A stretch of 64,000 nt of DNA from Dyella_A sp050749815 (GTDB lineage: Bacteria > Pseudomonadota > Gammaproteobacteria > Xanthomonadales > Rhodanobacteraceae), in NCBI RefSeq assembly GCF_050749815.1, contig NZ_CP192735.1:1240001-1304000 (forward strand), read 5' to 3'. A model generated the notes under the pieces. That model made no database searches and was not told where the DNA came from. It was given only the letters and a program-made list of their open reading frames with translations. Positions within the stretch are counted from its first letter, which is position 1, and each line of letters starts with the position of its first letter. The position numbers and the translations under genes are program-made. This document shows, in pieces, positions 56,332-64,000 of the stretch.

Positions 56332-56682
56332 ATGAACAATCTCGCTGCCCTTCGCCTTTACTTCCACCAATCGGCCCGGCTCGAACCACGCACCGTATGG
56401 GATCGCCTCAATGCCCGATCCGTCGCCGCCCACGTGCTCAAGAGCGCCCACCTGGAGGGAATCGGCCAGGTGCTCGTGCACCAGGTGCACAGCGGCTACC
56501 TCGCCGGAGACAAACCCAGCGTGCGGCACATCGAAGGCGCCCATCCGCGCCTTCCTCACTGTATTGAACTGATCGACCTGGAGAGCACATTGCGCGAGTT
56601 CTGGGCCAAGCATGGAACCTTGCTGAAGGAGGTCCGTGCGCTGTTCATGCCTTGCGAGGCCTTGCTGCCGGAAAACGCATGA
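56332..56682 (+). CDS. DUF190-like small protein of the fluoride operon
   Basis: 116 residues beginning MNNLAALRLYFHQSARLEPR with a ferredoxin-like alternation of helices and strands (LEGIGQVLVHQVHSGYLAGD, HCIELIDLESTLREFWAKHG). Length and layout resemble the DUF190 proteins often found with CrcB or CLC-F fluoride genes. The match is by pattern only; a profile search should confirm. It shares the riboswitch transcript with the CLC gene. Confidence 0.6.
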   Translation: MNNLAALRLYFHQSARLEPRTVWDRLNARSVAAHVLKSAHLEGIGQVLVHQVHSGYLAGDKPSVRHIEGAHPRLPHCIELIDLESTLREFWAKHGTLLKEVRALFMPCEALLPENA

Positions 56683-56713
56683 TCCGAGGCGCCAGGGACG
56701 GCGCCCGAAGCAT

Positions 56714-56742
56714 CCGTGGCCATGGCCGTACCCCGGCCACGG
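56714..56742. terminator. Hairpin between fluoride operon and phosphodiesterase
   Basis: CCGTGGCC (56714-56721) pairs with GGCCACGG (56735-56742) across a 13-nt loop. A second 6-bp stem GGCGCC/GGCGCC lies at 56688-56705. Both are in the 65-nt convergent gap and neither has a T-run. Confidence 0.5.
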
Positions 56743-56747
56743 CACCC

Positions 56748-58682
56748 TCAGGCACCGGATACCACGCCACCGTCGTCGAGTACGTAACGCAGCCCCAGGT
56801 CGAGCGCGTCGGCCGCTGCCGGACGCGCGTAGAGGTAGCCCTGCACGGCATCGCAGCCGTGTGCGCGCAGCCACAGTGCCTCTTCCTTGCGCTCCACCCC
56901 CTCGGCCACGGTGCTGATGCCCAGCGCGCGGGCCATCTGCAGCATGGAGTTGACGATCGCCTGGCTGTCGGAGAGGCGATCCACGTTGCGTACGAACGAG
57001 GCGTCGATCTTCACCCGGGTGATCGGCAGCCGTTTGAAATGCGACAGGCTCGAGTAGCCGCGCCCGAAGTCGTCGATGGCGATGGCGATGCCCATGCCGG
57101 CGAGGCGGATCAGGTTGGTGCGCAGTTCCTCGTCCAGGTGCAGTGCGACGGTCTCGGTGATCTCCAGTTCCACCAGCTGGGTACGCAGCCCGGTGGCGAT
57201 GATGGTGGACTGCACGAAGTCGACGAAGCCGGCCTGGCGCAGCTGTACGGGCGACACGTTGATCGCCACCGGCCCGTCGTAGACGCCATCGGCCAGCCAG
57301 CGGCACACCTGCGCCAGCGTCTCGCGCAGCACCCATTGCCCCAGCTCCACGATCTGCCCGCTGCGCTCGGCCACCGGGATGAACTCGCTGGCCTTGATCT
57401 CCACGCCGCCGGCCTCCCGCCACGCGCACAGCGCCTCCAGCCCCACGATGCGCCCGCTGGCCAGGCAGAACTGCGGCTGGTAGCGCACATGCAGGCGATC
57501 GGCCGCCAGCGCCTGACGAAGGCCCTGCACCAGTTCCACGTAGCGCCACGCTTCGCGGCGCATGCTCGGGTCGAACTGCACCACGCGATCGCGTCCGGCC
57601 TGCTTGGCATGGCACAGGGCGGCATCGCCCGCGCTGAGCAGCGTATCCACGTCGGCGCCGTGCTCGGGCCACCAGGCGATGCCGATGCTGCAGGTGCGGG
57701 CTACCGCGAAATCCTCGCCGCCGGCGGTGCCGGCCACCGCGCTGCGGATGTTCCTGGCCAGCACGATCGGCGCCATCGGCGTCTGTGGCCGGGTCATCAC
57801 GGCAACGAACTCGTCGCCGCCGAAGCGCCCCACCATGACGTCCTCGTGGGCGAATGCGCCGATGCGGGTGGCGACCTCGCGCAGGTGCAGATCGCCGCTC
57901 GGGTGTCCCTGGGTGTCGTTGATCAGCTTGAAGTGATCGATGTTGATGAACAGCACCGCCATCTGCTGGTGCCCCGGCGCCTCGCGGATCGCTCGCGCCA
58001 CCCGCTCGCGCAGTGCGCTGCGCGTGAGCAGGCCGGTCAACGGATCGATGCCCGCCTGCAGGCGCTGCAGCTCCTGTTCGCGCAGCTGGGCGGTGACGTC
58101 GAGGCACATGACCACATCGACCTCGTCGTCGGCGCGGCTGAGGTGGGTGCTCAACAGGCGCACGTCGAACTCGCTGCCGTCGGCGCGCCGGTGCTTCGCC
58201 AACTGCTCGCTGCACCGCCGGCTGCTGCGGTCGCTGGCGCACAGCGAGCTGCCGGCCGCCACGTCCAGGTCGCGCAGGCACCGCGCCAGCCTTGGCGAGG
58301 AGCCGACCCCGTACACCTCCCGTGCGGCGCGGTTCGCGTGCAGGATCACGCCGTGATCGGGTTCCACCACGAAGCAGGGAATGGGCAGGTTGTCGATCAG
58401 CTCCGCGTAACCCTGCTCCAGCCGTTCGATCTCGCTGCGGCTTTCGATGAAGCGGCGAATCGCCCGGTGCTGCAGGCCGTGGATGAACAGGGCCGAGAGG
58501 GCCACGAACACCACGCCCTTGGTGGCGAAGTACAGGTCGCGCACTCGGCCGGGCGGCAGCCACCCGCCCACGGTGTCCGAGACTGCCAGCCAGACGATGC
58601 CCAGCAAGGCGTAGCGCCAGGCCAGCCGTCCCGATTGCCGCTGCAGGTCGCCCCAGGGGGCAGGTGTCGGTTGCTGCATCAT
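56748..58682 (-). CDS. PAS-GGDEF-EAL cyclic-di-GMP phosphodiesterase
   Basis: 644 residues. Two N-terminal membrane helices (about 21-65) are followed by a PAS-like domain (about 95-200), a GGDEF domain with intact RFGGDEFVAVM, and an EAL domain with all catalytic landmarks: GLEALCAW (EAL), INVSPVQL, LEITET, IDDFGRGYSS, KIDASFV, VAEGVE and QGYLYARP. Probably an active phosphodiesterase, while the GGDEF may be active or regulatory. It is 104 nt after the chemoreceptor on the same strand. Confidence 0.94.
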   Translation of the reverse strand: MMQQPTPAPWGDLQRQSGRLAWRYALLGIVWLAVSDTVGGWLPPGRVRDLYFATKGVVFVALSALFIHGLQHRAIRRFIESRSEIERLEQGYAELIDNLPIPCFVVEPDHGVILHANRAAREVYGVGSSPRLARCLRDLDVAAGSSLCASDRSSRRCSEQLAKHRRADGSEFDVRLLSTHLSRADDEVDVVMCLDVTAQLREQELQRLQAGIDPLTGLLTRSALRERVARAIREAPGHQQMAVLFINIDHFKLINDTQGHPSGDLHLREVATRIGAFAHEDVMVGRFGGDEFVAVMTRPQTPMAPIVLARNIRSAVAGTAGGEDFAVARTCSIGIAWWPEHGADVDTLLSAGDAALCHAKQAGRDRVVQFDPSMRREAWRYVELVQGLRQALAADRLHVRYQPQFCLASGRIVGLEALCAWREAGGVEIKASEFIPVAERSGQIVELGQWVLRETLAQVCRWLADGVYDGPVAINVSPVQLRQAGFVDFVQSTIIATGLRTQLVELEITETVALHLDEELRTNLIRLAGMGIAIAIDDFGRGYSSLSHFKRLPITRVKIDASFVRNVDRLSDSQAIVNSMLQMARALGISTVAEGVERKEEALWLRAHGCDAVQGYLYARPAAADALDLGLRYVLDDGGVVSGA

Positions 58683-58720
58683 TCAACGCTCCGCGCAGGT
58701 GGGTGTTCCGTGCACAGGCC

Positions 58721-58748
58721 GCCGGGTGTCCCGTGGCGGCCACCCGGC
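58721..58748 (-). terminator. Hairpin between chemoreceptor and phosphodiesterase
   Basis: GCCGGGTG (58721-58728) with CACCCGGC (58741-58748), 12-nt loop, in the 104-nt gap downstream of the chemoreceptor stop. Candidate terminator for the MCP message; no T-run. Confidence 0.4.
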
Positions 58749-58786
58749 AGTACGTCGCACCGCGACGACGGCCGGGCCTGGCTCGC

Positions 58787-60472
58787 CTAGAACTCCTTCC
58801 AGACGGATTTGTCCTCGGCCCGATGCGGCCGCTCCGACGCGAGCCGCCGCTCGACCGGATGGCCATGCGCCCGGTGCGCACGACTGATCCGCGCCTCCGG
58901 CTCGGTGCTCGCCGATGCCGATGGCGTCTCTTCCGTGTGGAAGTAGGCCACCTGCCGGCGCAGGCTCATGGCCTGCTCCTCCATGGCGCGGCTGGCCGAG
59001 GCGGCCTCTTCCACCAGCGCGGCGTTCTGCTGCGTGACCTCGTCCATCTGCGTCACGGCCATGTTCACCTGCTCGATGCCGGCCGACTGCTCGGTGCTCG
59101 CCGCGGCAATCTCGGCCACGATGTCGGTGACCTTCTTGATGCTCTCCACGATCGCCGACAGCGCGCGCCCGGACTCGTCTACCAGGCCCGAACCCATCTT
59201 CACGCGCTCGACGCTGTCGCCGATCAGCGTCTTGATCTCCTTGGCCGCCAGCGCGCTGCGCTGGGCGAGATTGCGCACTTCCGAGGCCACCACGGCGAAG
59301 CCGCGGCCCTGGTCGCCGGCACGGGCAGCTTCCACCGCCGCGTTCAGCGCGAGCAGGTTGGTCTGGAAGGCGATCTCGTCAATCAGGCCCACGATGTCGG
59401 CGATCTTCTGGCTGGAGGCGGAGATCGCGCCCATCGCCTCGACCGTCTTGCTGACCACGGCCCCACCGTGCTCGGCCTGTTCGCGCGCACCCCGCGCCAA
59501 CTGGTTAGCGTGCGAGGCGTTCTCGGCGTTCTGCTTGACGGTGGCAGTCATCTGCTCCATCGAGGCGGCCGTCTCCTCGAGGCTAGAAGCCTGTTCCTGC
59601 GTGCGCTGGCTCAGGTCGTCGTTGCCCTGCGCGATCTGCCGAGCGGCCGTGCTGACCGATTCGGAGCCTGCACGCACGTCCTGCACCACCTCGGCGAGCT
59701 TGGCGTCCATGTCGGCCAGCGATTGCAGCAGGCGGCCCACCTCGTCTCCCGAGATGCGCTCGATACGGTTGTTGAGCTTGCCGCCGGCGATGTTGTTGGC
59801 CACGCGCATGGCCTCGGCCAGCGAGCGCGAGATCGAGCGCACCAGCTGGAAACCGATCCCTCCGCTCAGCAGCAGCCCAAAGGCAATGGACGCCATGGTG
59901 GTTTTGGCCGAGCGCGACGCCCGTTGCTCATCGGTGGCGTAAGCGGCCGCGGAAATCTTGTCCTGCAGCGTAAACAAATCGCCGATATCGCCACGCAGCG
60001 CCGTGTAACTTTTTTCGCCGGCGCCATCCATGGTTTGCATGGCCTGGTCGTATTGCTTGGCGTCCAGTGACTTGGCCGCCGTATCCATGGTTTTGCGGAA
60101 ATCGCCGTAATCGCCATCCAGTCGCTTGCTGATGGTTTTTTCGTCCGGCGACAGCTCCGCCGCGTGAAACGTCGCAAGTAATTGCGCGAGATCGCCGTCG
60201 TCACGCCTCAGCGATTGCTGGAATGCATCGGCGTGTGCGGCGTCGCGCGTGCCCAGGGCGCGATGCAGCGAGGTTCGCTCGCCGCCAAGGAGATCCAGAG
60301 CACGCGCCAATGACATCGTGGGTATTAGCTTGTTCGCATGCATGTCGCGTAATGCGGCGTTGCTGCTGTTCAAATCGTTGATGCCCATGGCGCCAACGGT
60401 TGCGAGCACTGTGGCGAGGGTGCCCAGCGTGACTATCAACCTGACCTTGATCGACCACTGCGGAAAATGCAT
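58787..60472 (-). CDS. Methyl-accepting chemotaxis protein
   Basis: 561 residues. TM1 (about 9-30) and TM2 (about 195-215) flank a periplasmic four-helix sensor domain; a HAMP region follows, then the signalling hairpin with AFQTNLLALNAAVEAARAG. The C-terminus ends in VWKEF, close to the xWxxF pentapeptide that tethers CheR and CheB, so it is probably a high-abundance receptor with methylation-enzyme docking. Ligand unknown. Confidence 0.94.
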   Translation of the reverse strand: MHFPQWSIKVRLIVTLGTLATVLATVGAMGINDLNSSNAALRDMHANKLIPTMSLARALDLLGGERTSLHRALGTRDAAHADAFQQSLRRDDGDLAQLLATFHAAELSPDEKTISKRLDGDYGDFRKTMDTAAKSLDAKQYDQAMQTMDGAGEKSYTALRGDIGDLFTLQDKISAAAYATDEQRASRSAKTTMASIAFGLLLSGGIGFQLVRSISRSLAEAMRVANNIAGGKLNNRIERISGDEVGRLLQSLADMDAKLAEVVQDVRAGSESVSTAARQIAQGNDDLSQRTQEQASSLEETAASMEQMTATVKQNAENASHANQLARGAREQAEHGGAVVSKTVEAMGAISASSQKIADIVGLIDEIAFQTNLLALNAAVEAARAGDQGRGFAVVASEVRNLAQRSALAAKEIKTLIGDSVERVKMGSGLVDESGRALSAIVESIKKVTDIVAEIAAASTEQSAGIEQVNMAVTQMDEVTQQNAALVEEAASASRAMEEQAMSLRRQVAYFHTEETPSASASTEPEARISRAHRAHGHPVERRLASERPHRAEDKSVWKEF

Positions 60473-60687
60473 GCCTGTTCTCCAGATGGGTGAGGCCCTA
60501 ACGCCCGCGTGGTCGATTGCCGCCGCCGGTCTGTTCGGGACGCCTTGGTTTCAATGCGCTTGTTGTCCCACCCGTAAGCCGGTGGGCACGTTTCCCGAAT
60601 TCATCCCGCGGCCGGAAATGCCGGTCAGCCGATCGGGACGGACGGGCTGGCGTGGTCATTAACGACAGGACAGGTCCGATCTTAAAC

Positions 60688-60715
60688 GCAAATTATTCCG
60701 TTTTGGACTAATTGC
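60688..60715. promoter_or_regulatory. Imperfect inverted repeat before XRE gene
   Basis: GCAAATTA (60688-60695) and TAATTGC (60709-60715) are inverted with one base missing, spaced by 13 nt. The stretch is AT-rich compared with its surroundings, and lies 41 nt before the XRE ATG. Could be an autoregulatory operator or promoter. The other part of the 283-nt gap 60473-60755 shows no recognisable signal. Confidence 0.35.
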
Positions 60716-60755
60716 AATCGCCGCCTACGGTGCCTCACCGGACTGAAGTTGCGCA

Positions 60756-61106
60756 ATGATGCGTTCCATCCACAACCACGAATACCGCCTGCTGCTGGAC
60801 TTCATGCAACAAGTCCGCGAGGCCCTTGGGGTTACCCAGGCCACGCTCGCGCTCAGGCTGGGAACGACCCAGTCCTACGTCTCCAAATGCGAACGGGGCG
60901 AACGGCGTCTCGACGTCATGGAATACGTGCGCTATTGCGATGCGCTGGGGGTGGATGCCGGCGTGCTCATGGACGTTTTCCTGGACTGCCGCCTGGACGG
61001 CCGGCGCGATCGGGCGACGCTCGTCGACACGCTGCTGCGAAAGAGCCGGCGCCGGCTACGCAGCCGCCACTTCACCAGCCCCTTCGCTCCTCCGCGCGAC
61101 GGTTGA
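60756..61106 (+). CDS. XRE-family helix-turn-helix regulator
   Basis: 116 residues. The helix-turn-helix reads VTQATLALRLGTTQSYVSKCERGERRLDVMEYV, a classic Cro/C1 motif (given in shorter parts: TQATLALRLGTTQSYVSKCE). A double ATG (60756 and 60759) precedes RSIHNHEYRLL. The basic C-terminus (RKSRRRLRSRHF) is not typical. Target unknown; the MFS gene follows after 77 nt. Confidence 0.9.
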   Translation: MMRSIHNHEYRLLLDFMQQVREALGVTQATLALRLGTTQSYVSKCERGERRLDVMEYVRYCDALGVDAGVLMDVFLDCRLDGRRDRATLVDTLLRKSRRRLRSRHFTSPFAPPRDG

Positions 61107-61183
61107 TCGCCCATGCAGGCACGGCCGCCGCGCTAAGCTCCAGGCACCTCGTCCGGCTGCTCCCGCGCCTAAAAACCTTTCTC

Positions 61184-62419
61184 ATGGCACCCACCGCAAC
61201 TCCGCCTCCGGTCGGCAAGCACTGGCTGAACCCCACCGTGGCCGGCGCCGGCATTACCAGCGCGCTGGGCGACTTCTGCTACGAAACCACCACGGTGATC
61301 CTGCCGGGCTTTCTCGCCGTGCTGGGCGTGCCGGCGGCGGCGCTGGGCCTGATCGAAGGGGCCGCCGATGCGGTGGCCAGCTTCACCAAGATGATCGCCG
61401 GCCACGTGGCCGACAAGCTCGGCCATCGCAAGGCGCTGGTGCTGATCGGCTATGCGCTGACGCCGGCCGGACAAGCCTTGATCGCGCTCGCCGCGGGCTG
61501 GCCGCTGCTGCTGGCTGGCCGACTGCTTTCGTGGTTCGGCAAGGGTCTGCGCGGGCCGCTGCGCGATGCCATCGTGGTGCAGGCGGTGAGCGAGGAAACG
61601 CGCGGCCGTGCGTTCGGCTTTCATCGCGCGGCCGACACGCTGGGCGCGGTGGCGGGGCCGCTGCTGGGCGTGGCGCTGCTCGGCTGGGCGCAGACCCTGC
61701 CCGCGCACGACGCGGCCTGGCCGTTCCGCCTGGTGCTGTGGCTGTCGCTGATTCCCGGCGCACTGGCGGTGCTGGCGTTTCTGCTGCTGGTGCGCGATCC
61801 GCAGCATTCGATCAATCCGGCGCTGCAGTTGATGCATTCGCTGTCCACGCTGCCACGGCGGTTCAAGCGCTACCTCGGGGCGGTGGGGCTGTTCGGCATC
61901 GGCGATTTCTCGCACAGCCTGTTGATCCTCGCCGCCACCACCCTGCTCACGCCGGCGATGGGCGTAGTTCGCGCGGCGCAGGTCGCAGGCCTGCTCTACG
62001 TCGGCCGCAACGTGGTGCAGGTGCTGGCCTCGTTTCCGATCGGCGCGCTGGCCGATCGCGTGGGGCATCGCCCGCTGCTGCTGGCCGGCTACGGGCTGGG
62101 CGTGCTCACCGCGGCGATGACGGCGCTGGTGTTCTGGCGCGGCAGTGCCGGCGTGCCGGCGCTGGCCGGCATCTTTTTCGTGGCCGGGCTCTACGTCGCC
62201 ACGCAGGAAGCGCTGGAGTCCACCGTCACCGCGGCGATGGTGCCGGCCGAGCGGCTGGCCACCAGCTACGGCGCGCTGGGCACGGTGAACGGCGTGGCGA
62301 AATTTGTTTCCAGCGCGGCGGTGGGGCTGGCCTGGAGCCTGCATTCGCCGGCCGCCGGCTTCGCTCTCGCCGCGGTGCTGATGCTCGCCGGCACGCTCGC
62401 CCTCGCCCGCAGTCGTTGA
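61184..62419 (+). CDS. MFS transporter
   Basis: 411 residues with 12 membrane helices. The loop 2-3 signature is SFTKMIAGHVADKLGHRKAL (DKLGHRK) and the mirrored one is PIGALADRVGHRPLLLAGYG. N-terminal GDFCYETTTVILPGFLAVLG. Substrate unknown. It sits between XRE regulator and modABC, with a weak hairpin TCCC-GTGC-GGGA after its stop before the ModE box. Confidence 0.9.
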   Translation: MAPTATPPPVGKHWLNPTVAGAGITSALGDFCYETTTVILPGFLAVLGVPAAALGLIEGAADAVASFTKMIAGHVADKLGHRKALVLIGYALTPAGQALIALAAGWPLLLAGRLLSWFGKGLRGPLRDAIVVQAVSEETRGRAFGFHRAADTLGAVAGPLLGVALLGWAQTLPAHDAAWPFRLVLWLSLIPGALAVLAFLLLVRDPQHSINPALQLMHSLSTLPRRFKRYLGAVGLFGIGDFSHSLLILAATTLLTPAMGVVRAAQVAGLLYVGRNVVQVLASFPIGALADRVGHRPLLLAGYGLGVLTAAMTALVFWRGSAGVPALAGIFFVAGLYVATQEALESTVTAAMVPAERLATSYGALGTVNGVAKFVSSAAVGLAWSLHSPAAGFALAAVLMLAGTLALARSR

Positions 62420-62451
62420 GGCCGCAGCGCTTGTCCCGTGCGGGATTTCGT

Positions 62452-62475
62452 CGTTATATAGCGATCTACATAACG
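62452..62475. promoter_or_regulatory. ModE-type operator before modA
   Basis: CGTTATATA, six bases, TACATAACG: an inverted repeat matching at eight of nine arm positions, which is the ModE-box pattern (CGnTATATA-N6-TAyATAACG). It is centred about 31 nt before the modA GTG, placing it over the promoter so that ModE-molybdate would repress. No modE gene lies in the window. Confidence 0.85.
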
Positions 62476-62493
62476 AGCCGGAAGGGGCATCCC

Positions 62494-63255
62494 GTGCGCA
62501 CCCCCACGCTTCATCGCTGCCTCGCCGTCATCGCGTTCGCCATCGCCGCAGTGACCGGACCTGCCCGGGCGGATGACCTGGTCGTCTCGGCCGCCTCCAG
62601 CCTCACCAACGCGTTCCAGAACGTGGCCAAGGCATACGAGGAGCAGCATCCGGGTACGCACGTGGTGCTCAACTTCGGCTCGTCGGACACCCTGCTGAGG
62701 CAGATCGCCAACGGCGCGCCGGCGGATGTGTTCGCCTCGGCCGACCAGGTGGCGATGAATAAGGCGCAGTCGCAGGGCGCGATTACCGCGGGCAGTCGGG
62801 TGGACTTCGCCGCCAACCAGCTGGTGCTGATCGTGCCGGCTGGCGGCGCCAAGGTCGCCACGTTGAATGACCTCACCGGCGCCGCGTTCAAGCGCATCGC
62901 CTGGGGCGATCCGGCCTCGGTGCCGGTGGGTCGTTACACAAAGAATGTGCTCGACCGCGCCGGCCTCACGCCGCGCCTGCAGGACAGGACCGTGCTCGCC
63001 GCCAACGTGCGCCAGTGCCTGGACTACGTGGTGCGCGGCGAAGTCGACGCCGGCTTCGTCTACGCCACCGACGCGGCCATTGCCCGCGGCAAGGTGGACG
63101 TGGCGCTGCGTGTTCCGTCGACCGCGCCCATCACTTACCCCATCGCCGTCGTTGCGCAGAGCAAGCATGCGGCCAAGGCGCGCGACTTCATCGCCTTCGT
63201 GCGCTCGACGCAGGGCCAGCAACTGCTCGCCAACGCCGGTTTCCTGGCGCCCTGA
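62494..63255 (+). CDS. modA: Molybdate ABC transporter substrate-binding protein
   Basis: 253 residues starting with a signal peptide (AVIAFAIAAVTGPARA) and then DDLVVSAASSLTNAFQNVAK, the ModA start with Ser residues that bind molybdate, and ADVFASADQVAMN. Start is GTG at 62494 behind GGAAGGGG; longer upstream frame is a shadow of the MFS gene. It precedes modB by 2 nt. Confidence 0.95.
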   Translation: MRTPTLHRCLAVIAFAIAAVTGPARADDLVVSAASSLTNAFQNVAKAYEEQHPGTHVVLNFGSSDTLLRQIANGAPADVFASADQVAMNKAQSQGAITAGSRVDFAANQLVLIVPAGGAKVATLNDLTGAAFKRIAWGDPASVPVGRYTKNVLDRAGLTPRLQDRTVLAANVRQCLDYVVRGEVDAGFVYATDAAIARGKVDVALRVPSTAPITYPIAVVAQSKHAAKARDFIAFVRSTQGQQLLANAGFLAP

Positions 63256-63257
63256 GC

Positions 63258-63935
63258 GTGACGCCGGACATCTGGCAACCGCTGCTGCTCTCGCTGAAGG
63301 TCGCCCTGTGGGCGACCACGCTGAACCTCGTCTTCGGCGTCGCCGTGGCCTACGGCCTGTCGCGCTGGCGCTCGCGCTGGTGCAACACGGTGGATGCGCT
63401 GCTCACCCTGCCGCTGGTGATGCCGCCCACGGTGCTCGGCTATTACCTGCTGGTGCTGCTGGGGCGGCGCGGCGTGATCGGCAGCTGGCTGGAGCAACTG
63501 GGCATCAACCCGGTATTCACCTGGCAGGGCGCGGTGATCGCCGCCACGCTGGCTGCGTTTCCGCTGGTGCACAAGGCCGCGCGCGCCGCGTTCGAGAACG
63601 TCGAGCCGCAGCTGGAAGACGCCGCCCGCGTGCTGGGCCTGGCGCCGCTGGCGGTGTTCTTCCGCGTGTCGCTGCCGCTGGCCATGCGCGGCATCGTGGC
63701 CGGCGCGCTGCTCGCCTTCGCCCGCGCGCTCGGTGAGTTCGGCGCCACGCTGATGATTGCCGGCAACCTGCCCGGCCGCACGCAGACGCTGTCGGTAGCG
63801 ATCTACTCGGCGATCGAGGCGGGCGACGACGCCGGCGCCAACATGCTGGTGATCGTGGCCTCGGTGACCTGCGTGGCGGTGCTGGTGATCGCCGGCCGGC
63901 TCACCCGCGGCCGCGTGCCGCGGCGGAGCTTTTGA
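63258..63935 (+). CDS. modB: Molybdate ABC transporter permease
   Basis: 225 residues with about five membrane helices and the permease EAA-type loop EDAARVLGLAPLAVFFRVSL, close to the ATPase-coupling sequence of ModB. GTG start at 63258. It ends 2 nt before the modC ATG. Confidence 0.95.
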   Translation: MTPDIWQPLLLSLKVALWATTLNLVFGVAVAYGLSRWRSRWCNTVDALLTLPLVMPPTVLGYYLLVLLGRRGVIGSWLEQLGINPVFTWQGAVIAATLAAFPLVHKAARAAFENVEPQLEDAARVLGLAPLAVFFRVSLPLAMRGIVAGALLAFARALGEFGATLMIAGNLPGRTQTLSVAIYSAIEAGDDAGANMLVIVASVTCVAVLVIAGRLTRGRVPRRSF

Positions 63936-63937
63936 CC

Positions 63938-64000
63938 ATGCGCCTGGACGTCGACATCCGCCGCGTGATGACCGATCCACAGCGGCCGTTTTCGCTGGAG
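63938..64000 (+). CDS. modC: Molybdate ABC transporter ATP-binding protein (5' end only)
   Basis: Only the first 21 codons are in the window (MRLDVDIRRVMTDPQRPFSL and one more). Position directly after modB and the operon order modABC identify it. The Walker motifs are beyond the window. Confidence 0.75.
   Translation, partial: MRLDVDIRRVMTDPQRPFSLE

Overview
The window is GC-rich, densely packed proteobacterial chromosome with no IS element, phage gene, tRNA, rRNA or CRISPR array that I can see. Gene content and protein style (propeller histidine kinase, PaoABC, alternative complex III, many universal stress proteins, A2-type caa3 oxidase) suggest a gammaproteobacterium near the Rhodanobacteraceae/Xanthomonadales. 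That placement is an inference from gene content, not a search result.

Layout. (1) 1-2939 (-): a two-component propeller sensor kinase cut off by the window start. (2) 3069-10519 (+): a DoxX-like membrane protein, an AraC regulator, then an isochorismatase-fold hydrolase, XapX, amidohydrolase, secreted VOC protein, DoxX, outer-membrane porin and DUF1275 run; two CACTC-N4-GAGTG palindromes sit at its head. (3) 10538-12493: a thioredoxin-reductase-like flavoprotein and a divergent DUF72 gene. (4) 24508 down to 12515 (-): one continuous respiratory operon, actABCDEF, a small membrane protein, SCO copper chaperone, then caa3 oxidase subunits II, I, III and IV. Nearly every junction overlaps by 4 nt. 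(5) 24549-28397: stress/membrane protein, YihY, a cation:proton antiporter, DUF4396. (6) 28508-34362 (+): a sulfide:quinone oxidoreductase gene interrupted by an in-frame TAG beside its catalytic Cys160, a DUF2892 protein and an RND efflux pair. (7) 34385-48798: a stress-survival island with four universal stress proteins, BON protein, response regulator plus hybrid kinase, Crp/Fnr regulator, SulP transporter, erythromycin-esterase-type protein, phosphoribosyltransferase-hydrolase fusion, CBS protein, DUF883 protein, host-attachment protein and Hsp20. (8) 49036-54792 (+): periplasmic molybdenum aldehyde oxidoreductase paoABC with XdhC-type and MobA-like maturation genes. (9) 54871-56682 (+): a fluoride riboswitch, CLC-F-type transporter and DUF190-like protein. 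(10) 56748-60472 (-): a GGDEF-EAL phosphodiesterase and a chemoreceptor. (11) 60756-64000 (+): an XRE regulator, an MFS transporter and modABC (modC cut off), preceded by a ModE box.

How it fits together. The most striking pattern is in region 7. Its divergent intergenic gaps carry FNR/ANR-type boxes (TTGAY-N4-RTCAA) at 35589, 42866, 46637, 46668, 47749 and 48879, with weaker ones at 42936 and 28437. Three of the genes on the minus strand have the box centred 64.5-65.5 nt before the start codon. The Crp/Fnr protein encoded inside the region has an FNR-like recognition helix but lacks the N-terminal iron-sulfur cysteines. The gene set (Hsp20, USPs, CBS, PRTase and erythromycin esterase) resembles the mycobacterial DosR dormancy regulon in content, so I propose a low-oxygen or energy-stress survival regulon. 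The molybdenum genes (modABC, paoABC, XdhC/MobA-like) form a second functional link across regions 8 and 11.
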